From assembly GCA_049607205.1 (NCBI GenBank), contig JBMYWH010000001.1:62001-126000 (forward strand): DNA of 64,000 nt, read 5' to 3'. The notes below the pieces were generated by a model. It was given only the letters and a program-made list of their open reading frames with translations. It made no database searches and was not told the DNA's origin. This document shows positions 53,356 through 61,567 of the stretch, in pieces. The stretch's first letter is position 1, and each line of letters starts with the position of its first letter. The position numbers and the translations under genes are program-made. Source of the DNA: JBELHR01 sp049607205. Its GTDB lineage: Bacteria; Bacteroidota; Bacteroidia; Flavobacteriales; Flavobacteriaceae.

Positions 53356-53372
53356 AATCCAAAGGTTTTTTG

Positions 53373-53402
53373 TTGTAGAGCTCTACAAATTTAGTAATTT
53401 TG
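53373..53402 (+). promoter_or_regulatory. proS promoter
   Basis: TTG at 53373-53375, a 19-bp spacer and TAATTTTG at 53395-53402 match the Bacteroidota consensus exactly. The proS ATG lies 55 bp downstream of the -7 box. A TAAATTTG (minus strand, 53386-53393) lies inside the spacer and could serve the divergent lipoprotein gene. Confidence 0.5.
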
Positions 53403-53457
53403 TTGAGAATACGTGGTTTGTTAATGAAATCACAATTTTTATGCCAAGATTTAAATT

Positions 53458-54936
53458 ATGAGCAAAAAACTTACGAAAAGAAGTGACGATTATTCGAAAT
53501 GGTACAATGAACTTGTGGTCAAAGCAGACCTAGCAGAAAACTCTGCAGTTCGTGGATGTATGGTGATTAAACCATACGGATTTGCGATCTGGGAGAAAAT
53601 GCAAAAAGAATTGGATCGTATGTTTAAGGAAACAGGACATGAGAATGCATATTTCCCTCTGTTTGTTCCTAAAAGTCTTTTTGAGGCTGAGGAAAAGAAT
53701 GCGGAAGGTTTTGCAAAAGAATGTGCGGTTGTTACTCATTATAGATTAAAAAATGATCCTGATAATCAAGGGAAACTAATGGTAGATCCCAATGCTAAAT
53801 TGGAGGAAGAATTGGTTGTTAGACCTACTTCTGAGGCGATTATTTGGAATACATATAAAGGTTGGATTCAATCTTATAGAGATTTACCTATACTGGTGAA
53901 TCAATGGGCTAATGTGGTACGTTGGGAAATGAGAACAAGGTTGTTTTTGAGAACAGCTGAGTTTTTATGGCAAGAGGGACACACGGCTCATGCTTCAAAA
54001 ACAGAAGCATTAAAAGAAACTTTGCAAATGCAATCGGTATATGCTGAGTTTGCGGAAAACTACATGGCTATGCCTGTTGTAAAAGGAGTAAAGTCTCCTA
54101 GTGAGCGATTTGCAGGAGCTTTAGATACTTATACTATAGAGGCCTTGATGCAAGACGGAAAAGCATTACAAGCCGGAACATCTCACTTTTTAGGACAGAA
54201 CTTTGCAGAAGCTTTTGATGTTAAGTTTACCAATAAGGAAGGGAAGCAAGAATATGTATGGGCAACCTCTTGGGGTGTTTCGACTAGATTGATTGGAGGG
54301 CTTATCATGACGCACTCGGATGATCACGGTTTGGTACTTCCTCCGAGATTAGCTCCTTATGAAGTAGTCATAGTTCCTATTTATAGAAATGAAGAACAAT
54401 TGGATGCTATAGTAGCTAAAGCAAAAGAAATTCAGACTTTGCTTAGAAAACATAATATCACCGTAAAAATTGATTCAAGAGATACGCATAAACCAGGTTG
54501 GAAATTTGCTGAGTATGAATTAAAAGGAGTACCGGTTAGAATTGGTATGGGACCTCGCGATCTTGAAAATGGGACCTTAGAAGTTGCACGACGTGATGAA
54601 CTAACTAAAGAGATGATTGAGTTTTCTAATGTTGAACAGTATGTTGTAAATCTATTGGAAGAAATTCAGAACAATCTTTATCAAAAAGCTATTGCTCACC
54701 GAACAGAGCATACCACGGTAGCTGATACTTTTGAAGAGTTTAAGGATGCTATCGAGAATAAAGGAGGTTTCGTTTCTGCCCATTGGGATGGTACAGAGGA
54801 AACCGAGACTAAAATTAAAGAATTGACTAAGGCTACAATTCGTTGTATTCCTTTAGATGCAAAAGAAGAGCAGGGTGTGTGTATTCTTTCTGGGGCTCCG
54901 TCCTCTAAAAGAGTCCTCTTTGCTAAAGCGTATTAA
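53458..54936 (+). CDS. proS: Prolyl-tRNA synthetase, archaeal/eukaryotic type
   Basis: The 492-residue class II synthetase begins DYSKWYNELVVKADLAENSAVRGCMVIKPYGFAIWEKMQ, the hallmark of the short ProRS type without the inserted editing domain of E. coli ProRS. Class II motifs: VVRPTSEAIIWNTYK (motif 2 region), RTAEFLWQEGHTAH, and TSHFLGQNFAEAF with SWGVSTRLIGGLIMTHSDDHGLVLPPRLAP (motif 3). The anticodon domain contains PVRIGMGPRDLENG, and a C-terminal extension ends in KAY. Monocistronic, with its own good promoter. Confidence 0.96.
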   Translation: MSKKLTKRSDDYSKWYNELVVKADLAENSAVRGCMVIKPYGFAIWEKMQKELDRMFKETGHENAYFPLFVPKSLFEAEEKNAEGFAKECAVVTHYRLKNDPDNQGKLMVDPNAKLEEELVVRPTSEAIIWNTYKGWIQSYRDLPILVNQWANVVRWEMRTRLFLRTAEFLWQEGHTAHASKTEALKETLQMQSVYAEFAENYMAMPVVKGVKSPSERFAGALDTYTIEALMQDGKALQAGTSHFLGQNFAEAFDVKFTNKEGKQEYVWATSWGVSTRLIGGLIMTHSDDHGLVLPPRLAPYEVVIVPIYRNEEQLDAIVAKAKEIQTLLRKHNITVKIDSRDTHKPGWKFAEYELKGVPVRIGMGPRDLENGTLEVARRDELTKEMIEFSNVEQYVVNLLEEIQNNLYQKAIAHRTEHTTVADTFEEFKDAIENKGGFVSAHWDGTEETETKIKELTKATIRCIPLDAKEEQGVCILSGAPSSKRVLFAKAY

Positions 54937-54965
54937 AAAAAAACATAATTTTTGCTCAAAAAGTT

Positions 54966-54995
54966 TTGCATAACTTAAAAAACCTCGTACATTTG
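54966..54995 (+). promoter_or_regulatory. First promoter upstream of tRNA-Glu/rpsT
   Basis: TTG at 54966-54968, a 19-bp spacer and TACATTTG at 54988-54995 fit the consensus exactly. It is followed by a 7-bp hairpin (AACCGCA/TGCGGTT, 54997-55018) in the transcribed leader. It would give a longer leader than the second promoter. Confidence 0.55.
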
Positions 54996-55068
54996 CAACC
55001 GCAAATAAAAATGCGGTTCTTTGAAATATCAGGTTTTTAAATCAAGAAGAAAATTTTATTTTTTTTTC

Positions 55069-55099
55069 TTGTAAGATTTGAAAAAGCATCATAAATTTG
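55069..55099 (+). promoter_or_regulatory. Second promoter upstream of tRNA-Glu copy 1
   Basis: TTG (55069-55071), a 20-bp spacer and TAAATTTG (55092-55099) lie 23 bp before the tRNA. The block AAAAAGCATCATAAATTTGC is nearly the same as the one before the second copy. Confidence 0.65.
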
Positions 55100-55122
55100 C
55101 ATCGCTTTTTGAGCGAAACAAT

Positions 55123-55194
55123 GGTCCGTTCGTCTAGGGGTTAGGACGCCAGGTTTTCATCCTGGTAACAGGGGTTCGATTCCCCTACGGACTA
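55123..55194 (+). tRNA. tRNA-Glu (anticodon TTC), copy 1
   Basis: The 72-nt cloverleaf has acceptor GGTCCGT/ACGGACT, anticodon stem CCAGG/CCTGG with loop TTTTCAT (anticodon TTC), T loop TTCGATT and discriminator A; CCA is not encoded. Identical over its whole length to the copy at 55634. rpsT begins 33 bp downstream with no terminator between. Confidence 0.96.
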
Positions 55195-55227
55195 CAATTT
55201 TTATCTAAAAATTAAAAGAGAAGTAAG

Positions 55228-55479
55228 ATGGCAAATCACAAATCAGCCTTAAAGAGAATTAGAAGTAACGAATCGAAGCGTCTGAGAAATAAGTATCAGC
55301 ACAAAACGACTCGTAATGCAGTAAGAGATCTACGTGCTACTACGGATAAAGCGGAAGCTGAGGCATTGTTGCCAAAAGTAGTTGGTATGTTGAGCAAATT
55401 GGCTAAGAACAATATTATTCACCAGAATAAAGTTGCGAATCTTCAGTCTAAGCTTACTAAACATGTAGCTTCTTTGTAA
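55228..55479 (+). CDS. rpsT: 30S ribosomal protein S20, copy 1
   Basis: The 83-residue basic protein MANHKSALKRIRSNESKRLRNKYQHKT binds the 5' domain of 16S rRNA. It is full length for S20. The protein is identical to the copy at 55737-55988, while 23 of 83 codons differ synonymously. It is cotranscribed with the tRNA-Glu just upstream and closed by a terminator. Confidence 0.97.
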   Translation: MANHKSALKRIRSNESKRLRNKYQHKTTRNAVRDLRATTDKAEAEALLPKVVGMLSKLAKNNIIHQNKVANLQSKLTKHVASL

Positions 55480-55502
55480 GGTAAAGAAACAGTACAAGAA
55501 GA

Positions 55503-55531
55503 AGCATCACTTAAACGTGATGCTTTTTTTT
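55503..55531 (+). terminator. Terminator after rpsT copy 1
   Basis: AGCATCAC (55503-55510) pairs with GTGATGCT (55517-55524) and is followed by a T-run of eight or more. Confidence 0.9.
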
Positions 55532-55576
55532 CCAGCAAATGTTGTGTTAATAAGAAGTGAAAATTTATTTTTTTAC

Positions 55577-55607
55577 TTGTGAGTTTTCAAAAAGCATCAT
55601 ACATTTG
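55577..55607 (+). promoter_or_regulatory. Promoter upstream of tRNA-Glu copy 2
   Basis: TTG (55577-55579), a 20-bp spacer and TACATTTG (55600-55607). The surrounding sequence AAAAAGCATCATACATTTGC duplicates the one at about 55080-55100, with one change inside the variable part of the -7 box. Confidence 0.65.
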
Positions 55608-55633
55608 CATCGCCTTTAATAAAAGGCACAATT

Positions 55634-55705
55634 GGTCCGTTCGTCTAGGGGTTAGGACGCCAGGTTTTCATCCTGGTAACAGGGGTTCGATTCCCCTACG
55701 GACTA
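55634..55705 (+). tRNA. tRNA-Glu (anticodon TTC), copy 2
   Basis: The 72-nt sequence is identical to that at 55123-55194, with anticodon TTC. It is followed after 31 bp by the second rpsT. Confidence 0.96.
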
Positions 55706-55736
55706 CAGAAATTTAACATTAATAAGAAGTTTAACG

Positions 55737-55988
55737 ATGGCAAATCACAAATCAGCCTTAAAGAGAATTAGAAGTAACGAGTCAAAGAGACTTAGAAATA
55801 AGTATCAGCACAAGACTACTCGTAACGCTGTGAGAGATCTACGCGCTACTACTGATAAAGCGGAAGCTGAAGCTTTGTTGCCAAAAGTAGTTGGAATGTT
55901 AAGCAAATTAGCGAAGAATAACATTATTCACCAGAATAAAGTTGCGAATCTTCAATCTAAGCTTACAAAACACGTAGCTTCTCTATAA
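55737..55988 (+). CDS. rpsT: 30S ribosomal protein S20, copy 2
   Basis: The 83-residue protein is identical to copy 1. The first 14 codons are identical in DNA; later codons differ only at synonymous positions (for example cgt/aga and ttg/cta). Both copies therefore look functional and under strong purifying selection. It is closed by a hairpin terminator. Confidence 0.97.
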   Translation: MANHKSALKRIRSNESKRLRNKYQHKTTRNAVRDLRATTDKAEAEALLPKVVGMLSKLAKNNIIHQNKVANLQSKLTKHVASL

Positions 55989-56008
55989 GGTTAAGTAAAC
56001 AAGATATT

Positions 56009-56039
56009 AAGCATCACGAAAGTGATGCTTTTTTTTTGC
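56009..56039 (+). terminator. Terminator after rpsT copy 2
   Basis: AAGCATCAC (56009-56017) pairs with GTGATGCTT (56022-56030) around a GAAA tetraloop, followed by T. The stem is almost the same as the one after copy 1, so the terminator was part of the duplicated unit. Confidence 0.9.
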
Positions 56040-56048
56040 TCTATAGTT

Positions 56049-57326
56049 TTACCAAACCGTATCTTTAGCAGCGTCAAGCTTTATGAAGATAAAGAGAAGG
56101 GTAGTGAAGCCCCACAAGGCAGAACCACCATAACTGAAAAAGGGTAGTGGAATTCCGACTGTAGGAAGTATTCCAATCACCATACCTATGTTAATCAAAA
56201 AGTGAAAAAAGAATATACTGGCAATGCAATAGCCATAAATTCTAGCAAAATTTGACCTTTGTTGTTCTGCTCTTACTATGATTCGAATTATTAAAATAGC
56301 AAAGAGTAAAACCACAAAAGAAGATCCTAGGAATCCCCATTCCTCTCCAATGGTTGAAAATATATAATCTGTAGACTGTTCAGGAACGAATTTTCCTTGG
56401 GTTCTATCACCATTTAAAAAACCTTTTCCTGTTAATCCACCAGAACTTATTGTAAGTACCGATTGATTGGTATTGTATCCTATTCCTTGTGTATCGGAGG
56501 TCTGTCCTAGAATGATGCTAAAACGATCTCTATGGCGTTGTTCGAAGATGTTATTGTAAACATAAGACACACTGAATATCCATAAAGCAGATATAAGGTA
56601 TAAGAGCAAAATTCGAGGGACCTGGAATTTCAAACTATACTTAGTAAAATAGTTTATGTAAATTAATACTAAACTGATGATTGAGAAGCACAGAATGAGT
56701 ATGCTTTCAAAGCCAAATACCAATGTGAGTAGGAATAGACCTATACCAATTAATGCGATCCAGATATAATATCCAGGTAAGCCTTCTCTATATAATACAA
56801 AAAAGAACGAAGCATATACTAATGCGGATCCAGGGTCAGGTTGTAAGGTGATCAAGACAGCTGGAATGATTAATATAGTTACGGCTTTGAATTGATTAGA
56901 TAGGTTTTTTAAATCAAATTGCTTGTCACTTAATAATCGGGCTAGTGCAAGGGATGTGGCCATTTTTGCAAATTCACTCGGCTGTAGGCTAAACCCTCCT
57001 AAAGCATACCAAGAAGTTGCACCATTAATATTCTTCCCAAATAGAAAAAGACCTGCTAAAGAGAGCATGGATATTAAATATATGATTCCTGAAAACCGTT
57101 CAAAGATCTTAGAATCAAGTAGCATAATGATAAATATGATCAAAATGGATAAGCTTATCCAAATCAGTTGTTTACCATATTTGGTGCTTAAATCAAAGAC
57201 TTGGAAGTGTTCAATGTCAGAGATAGAAGCTGCAAATATATTTAGCCATCCAAAGCCTACAAGTAAAATAAATAACAATACAAGTACCCAATCAACTTTC
57301 GAAAATAAATTACTCTCTTGCCTCAT
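56049..57326 (-). CDS. rodA: Elongation-specific SEDS glycosyltransferase RodA
   Basis: The 425-residue polytopic protein has SEDS signatures: KNINGATSWYALGGFSLQPSEFAKMATSLALAR, LQPDPGSALVYASFFFVLYREGL, GLTGKGFLNGDRTQGKFVPEQSTDYIFSTIGEEWG and GIPLPFFSYGGSALW. It polymerises peptidoglycan for side-wall growth with the partner transpeptidase encoded just before it (17-bp overlap). It is somewhat longer than E. coli RodA because of an extra loop between about 205 and 275. Last gene of the mre operon. Confidence 0.94.
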   Translation of the reverse strand: MRQESNLFSKVDWVLVLLFILLVGFGWLNIFAASISDIEHFQVFDLSTKYGKQLIWISLSILIIFIIMLLDSKIFERFSGIIYLISMLSLAGLFLFGKNINGATSWYALGGFSLQPSEFAKMATSLALARLLSDKQFDLKNLSNQFKAVTILIIPAVLITLQPDPGSALVYASFFFVLYREGLPGYYIWIALIGIGLFLLTLVFGFESILILCFSIISLVLIYINYFTKYSLKFQVPRILLLYLISALWIFSVSYVYNNIFEQRHRDRFSIILGQTSDTQGIGYNTNQSVLTISSGGLTGKGFLNGDRTQGKFVPEQSTDYIFSTIGEEWGFLGSSFVVLLFAILIIRIIVRAEQQRSNFARIYGYCIASIFFFHFLINIGMVIGILPTVGIPLPFFSYGGSALWGFTTLLFIFIKLDAAKDTVW

Positions 57327-59181
57327 AGTACTGCTCAGGGTTTAGTTGTTTATCATACTGCTCTTGTAAGTTATGGTTCATGATCCTATTTTCAAGATAC
57401 TTCCTTTTAGTACCTCCTTCTATATAAGATTCAATCATTAAACTTGCAATGGGAGCAGCAATTGTAGCTCCATAACCTCCATTTTCAACAAAAACTGCTA
57501 GGGCAATTTTTGGATTTGATTTAGGCGCAAAGGCTACGAATATAGAGTGATCTTCAAGCTCTATCTTTTGGCCTTCAAAACGTATATAATTCTGAACGGT
57601 TCCAGTTTTTCCACACATCTCTAACTTCGGAATGTTTACTGATCGTCCTGTTCCATATTTAAATACATCATGCATTCCTTCAACTATTGGTTCAAAGTGC
57701 TCTGCAGATACTGCTGTTTGATGACGTTCAATATATTTGGGGTCGAGACTCGGTTCACCATTTATTGCTTTAAGAAAATGAGGAGTGTAGAAATAGCCTC
57801 TATTGGCAATGATTGCTGTCATATGAGCAAGTTGTATAGGAGTGGTCTGAATTTCCCCTTGACCGATTGCATTGGATATCGTCGTTACTGCTCTCCAACT
57901 CCCGGCTGGATAATACCTGTTATAGAAATTGGCATTAGGAATTAACCCTTTTTGACCGGTAGGAAGGTCATAGCCTAAATAATTACCTAGACCAAAGCTC
58001 TGCACTTGCCTGGACCAGGCATTCATTCCCGTTTCAGCATCTGGATATTTTTCTATAATTCTTCTATAAGTGTTGGAAAAATAGGAATTACAAGATTTAG
58101 CAAGTCCCAGTTGTAGGTCTATTGGTTTGTTGTATATACCACAATGACATCCCATAAATTCATTGGGCCTATTTCCATAGCGATAACCACCATAGCATCT
58201 GAATGCGGTATGTGGATTGATTACTCCTTCCTGAAGACCTATTAATCCATTAATCATTTTAAAAGGAGATCCTGGTGCGTATTGTGCCTGCAGTCCTCTA
58301 TCGAACATAGGTTTGTTGATGCTATCTCCGAATAATCGAACTGAGTTAGGTGATCTCTTTCTTCCAACCATTAAATTGGGGTCATAACTAGGTGCTGTTA
58401 TTAAAGCGAGTACCTCACCGGTTTTGGGCTCAATAGCCACGATTCCACCTCGCTTTCCGCTCATTAAGAGTTCGCCGTATTCTTGAAGGGCACTATCAAT
58501 ACTCAAAGTTAGATCCGACCCAGGTAAGGCCGCAACATCATCATCTCCATCTTTATAGGGACCTATGATTTTGTTCATCCTATCCCTTTGTTTGTATTGT
58601 ACTCCTTTTGTACCGCGAAGTAGTAATTCATATTGCTTTTCTACCCCCATGGTTCCGACAATCTCACCTTGCTGATAATAGTCGCTTTTATTGGCTAATT
58701 CTTCGTTGACCTCATTGACATAGCCTAAGACATTTGCAGCACTAGGAATAGGGTATTCTCTCAATGCTCTTTTCTGTATATAAAAGCCCTTATAATGATA
58801 CATTTTTTCCTGTAGAGAAGCGTAATCATCCTTAGAAACTTGGGCGATTAGGACAGAAGGAAGTCTTGGAGAATATCTTCTAGCTTTCTTGAAACGATTC
58901 AATAAAAATTCTTTATCTATCTTTAGAAGAGTACACAATTCTAGAGTATCAAAAGCTTTAACTTCGTTGGGTACAACCATCAAATCATAACTGGTTTGAT
59001 TGGCGACTAAAAGTTTATTATTGCGATCGTAGATATATCCACGTTCAGGATAGTCATAGATTTTTTTAACTGTAGAAAAGTTACTTGAATTGGTGTCAAC
59101 AATTTGTAGCTGAAACAGTTTTCCAATAAAAATTATGGAAACTAGTAATACACTAACAATAAGGAGCCAACCTCTTTTCAT
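57310..59181 (-). CDS. mrdA: Elongation peptidoglycan transpeptidase PBP2
   Basis: The 623-residue class B PBP has an N-terminal membrane anchor (about 4-22), then DYPERGYIYDRNNKLLVANQTSYDLMV, the PBP2 dimerisation region with the GxxGxE-like GTMGVEKQYE. The transpeptidase motifs are SPFK (Ser about 314), SCN (about 365) and KTGT (about 517). It cross-links side-wall glycan strands with RodA. It overlaps mreD by one base and rodA by 17 bp. Confidence 0.94.
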   Translation of the reverse strand: MKRGWLLIVSVLLVSIIFIGKLFQLQIVDTNSSNFSTVKKIYDYPERGYIYDRNNKLLVANQTSYDLMVVPNEVKAFDTLELCTLLKIDKEFLLNRFKKARRYSPRLPSVLIAQVSKDDYASLQEKMYHYKGFYIQKRALREYPIPSAANVLGYVNEVNEELANKSDYYQQGEIVGTMGVEKQYELLLRGTKGVQYKQRDRMNKIIGPYKDGDDDVAALPGSDLTLSIDSALQEYGELLMSGKRGGIVAIEPKTGEVLALITAPSYDPNLMVGRKRSPNSVRLFGDSINKPMFDRGLQAQYAPGSPFKMINGLIGLQEGVINPHTAFRCYGGYRYGNRPNEFMGCHCGIYNKPIDLQLGLAKSCNSYFSNTYRRIIEKYPDAETGMNAWSRQVQSFGLGNYLGYDLPTGQKGLIPNANFYNRYYPAGSWRAVTTISNAIGQGEIQTTPIQLAHMTAIIANRGYFYTPHFLKAINGEPSLDPKYIERHQTAVSAEHFEPIVEGMHDVFKYGTGRSVNIPKLEMCGKTGTVQNYIRFEGQKIELEDHSIFVAFAPKSNPKIALAVFVENGGYGATIAAPIASLMIESYIEGGTKRKYLENRIMNHNLQEQYDKQLNPEQYYEARE

Positions 59182-59690
59182 TAAGTTCTAGGTTTTGTAA
59201 AAGTAAAAAGTCCTAGTAAAAGTAAGATAAAAGTTGCAAATCCTGAGGCTAATCCTTTTCCAATAATCAGCCCAATGAAATTAAATGAAAAATAACTTAG
59301 ACTGTAAATACTGATACTGTGTATTAGACATAGACTAAGCATATAGATAATAGACTTATCAAACGGAATTTGTCGTAAATGAAAATTCTGATAATCTAGT
59401 TCATTGGAGCCCATGATAAACTTTAATAAGTGTATGCGCAAATAAGCAGCTAATAAAATTGACATGGCATTGATCCCGCCTGAAGAGCTCGCTACATCTA
59501 TACTGAGTCCAAGTAAAAAGGAGCTGATTAAAAAGTAAGTTCTGTCTTTAGTGATAGGAACTAATAATACATATGCGATATATGGGAAAAAACGAATAAA
59601 TCCGCCAATTTCAATGGAGTTGAATACAATGGTTTGTACTAAGAACAACAGTACAAAATATAAGATGTTGGAAAGTTGTTTAGTATTCAT
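59181..59690 (-). CDS. mreD: Rod-shape protein MreD
   Basis: The 169-residue integral membrane protein has about five hydrophobic helices (e.g. ILYFVLLFLVQTIVF, YVLLVPI, YFLISSFLLGLSIDV). Sequence identity in MreD is always low; size, topology and position between mreC and mrdA identify it. IGGFIRFFPYIAYVLLVPI resembles the conserved N-terminal part. It overlaps mreC by 11 bp. Confidence 0.85.
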   Translation of the reverse strand: MNTKQLSNILYFVLLFLVQTIVFNSIEIGGFIRFFPYIAYVLLVPITKDRTYFLISSFLLGLSIDVASSSGGINAMSILLAAYLRIHLLKFIMGSNELDYQNFHLRQIPFDKSIIYMLSLCLIHSISIYSLSYFSFNFIGLIIGKGLASGFATFILLLLGLFTFTKPRT

Positions 59691-60519
59691 CGTTTAGTTG
59701 TTCTAAATTTTTAATTTCTGCAGAGTTCTTATTGCGTAGAATATAGGCATTTGAAATATTTGCCATATCATTAAAGAGTTGCACATCTATTTTTTGATAG
59801 CGATCATTGCGACTGCTCACCCCTGAAATTCTACCGATTGGAATTCCATCGGGAAAAATAATAGACTTTCCCCCAGTTACAATGGAGTCTCCTATTTTAA
59901 GACTCGCCTGTCGAGGAATATCCACAAGTTGAACTGTATTATAGTCTTCACCATTCCACATTATAGTTCCGAAATAGTTAGACTTTTTAATCCTAGCGTT
60001 TAGCTGTATATTCGGATTGAGAATTGAGAGAGCAGAGCTGTAATTAGCAGAACTGTGATTTATGATTCCTAAAACTCCTTTATCGTTAATTAGAGCCATG
60101 TCTTGCCCTACTGAATCTTTTGTTCCCTTTTCAATCAATAAAATGTTATTTAGATTTCTATATTGATTGGAAATAACCTTAGTTGGTATGATTTCGTATC
60201 TTGAGTTACCGATACTGTCTAACTTGTCTATTTGTTGAGTTGCAAATAAGATACCTTCTAGGTTCTTATATAAATATAGCTGTTTTCGAAGTTCTAGGTT
60301 TTCGGTAATTAAGCCCTCGTTCTCAGAAGATAGTTTGAAGTAATTATTAAAATTGAAAACACGTTTAGCAATACCTCCAGTAATAGCATTGGAGGCATTG
60401 ATGTATTTTGATCTTTGATAGTCGTGATAGTTAACGGTAAAGAGGAGTCCAATGCATTCAAGAATTAGAAACAAGAGAAAGTATCTATACTTTCTGATTA
60501 AGGCAATTATTTGATGCAT
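59680..60519 (-). CDS. mreC: Rod-shape protein MreC
   Basis: The 279-residue bitopic protein has a membrane segment at about 12-29, a coiled-coil helix (about 55-90, ENEGLITENLELRKQLYLYKN) and the beta-barrel MreC core: RNLNNILLIEKGTKDSVGQDMALINDKGVLGIINHSS, LKIGDSIVTGGKSIIFPDGIPIGRIS. It scaffolds the elongasome in the periplasm. Typical length. It lies 8 bp after mreB. Confidence 0.92.
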   Translation of the reverse strand: MHQIIALIRKYRYFLLFLILECIGLLFTVNYHDYQRSKYINASNAITGGIAKRVFNFNNYFKLSSENEGLITENLELRKQLYLYKNLEGILFATQQIDKLDSIGNSRYEIIPTKVISNQYRNLNNILLIEKGTKDSVGQDMALINDKGVLGIINHSSANYSSALSILNPNIQLNARIKKSNYFGTIMWNGEDYNTVQLVDIPRQASLKIGDSIVTGGKSIIFPDGIPIGRISGVSSRNDRYQKIDVQLFNDMANISNAYILRNKNSAEIKNLEQLNDEY

Positions 60520-60527
60520 GAACTATT

Positions 60528-61556
60528 TTATTTCATTAATACACTTTTGTATTTTTCTAATTCTTTTAAAGCAATTCCTGTACCTCTAACCACAGCTCTT
60601 AAAGGATCCTCAGCAATATATACAGGAAGGTCTGTTTTACGCGATAGACGTTTGTCTAAACCTCTAAGCATAGAGCCTCCTCCAGCTAAATATATCCCAG
60701 TATTATAAATATCTGCAGCTAATTCTGGTGGGGTCTGAGAGAGCGCTTCCATAACAGAATCTTCAATTCTTAAAATTGACTTATCTAGGGCTTTTGCGAT
60801 TTCACGATATGAAATTTGCACTTGTTTAGGTTTTCCACTCAACAAATCACGTCCTTGTACGAGCATGTCATCAGGTGGAGACTCAAGGTCTTCTGTGGCT
60901 GCACCAATTTGAATTTTGATTTTTTCAGCAGTTCGCTCACCTATATAAAGGTTGTGTTGTGTTCTCATGAAGTACATGATGTCGTTGGTGAATAAATCCC
61001 CGGCAATCTTCACTGATTTATCACAAACAATACCTGAAAGCGCAATTACGGCAATTTCAGTAGTACCTCCACCTATATCAATAATCATGTTTCCTTTAGG
61101 CTCCATAATATCTATTCCAACTCCAATGGCAGCAGCCATAGGTTCATAAATAAGATAAACCTCCTTAGCGTTCATGTGCATGGCAGAGTCTCGAACAGCT
61201 CTTTTTTCAACCTCGGTAATCCCAGATGGGATACAAATAACCATTCTTAGTGCAGGAGGGAACAACCTCTTTTTAATACTTGGAATTCTCTTAACAAATT
61301 CCTTAATCATCTCTTCTGAAGCTTGGAAGTCAGCGATGACTCCATCTTTTAAAGGACGAATCGTTTTTATGTTTTCATGGGTTTTTCCTTGCATCTTGTT
61401 GGCTTCTTCACCAATGGCAATTATTTTTCCATTAGTTCGGTCACGTGCTACAATTGAAGGACTGTCAATGACAACCTTACCACCATGAATAATCAAGGTG
61501 TTTGCGGTTCCAAGGTCAATCGCTATATCTTCTGTCATGAAGTCAAAAAATCCCAT
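60528..61556 (-). CDS. mreB: Actin-like rod-shape protein MreB
   Basis: The 342-residue ATPase carries phosphate-1 IDLGTANTLI, connect-1 PMAAAIGVGIDI, phosphate-2 MIDIGGGTTEIAVIAL (about 159-174) and adenosine motif IYLAGGGSMLRGLDKRL. It organises side-wall synthesis on the inner membrane face. It begins 11 bp after purH, so purine synthesis and shape genes appear to share a transcript. Confidence 0.96.
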   Translation of the reverse strand: MGFFDFMTEDIAIDLGTANTLIIHGGKVVIDSPSIVARDRTNGKIIAIGEEANKMQGKTHENIKTIRPLKDGVIADFQASEEMIKEFVKRIPSIKKRLFPPALRMVICIPSGITEVEKRAVRDSAMHMNAKEVYLIYEPMAAAIGVGIDIMEPKGNMIIDIGGGTTEIAVIALSGIVCDKSVKIAGDLFTNDIMYFMRTQHNLYIGERTAEKIKIQIGAATEDLESPPDDMLVQGRDLLSGKPKQVQISYREIAKALDKSILRIEDSVMEALSQTPPELAADIYNTGIYLAGGGSMLRGLDKRLSRKTDLPVYIAEDPLRAVVRGTGIALKELEKYKSVLMK

Positions 61557-61567
61557 AATCTTTTTTT

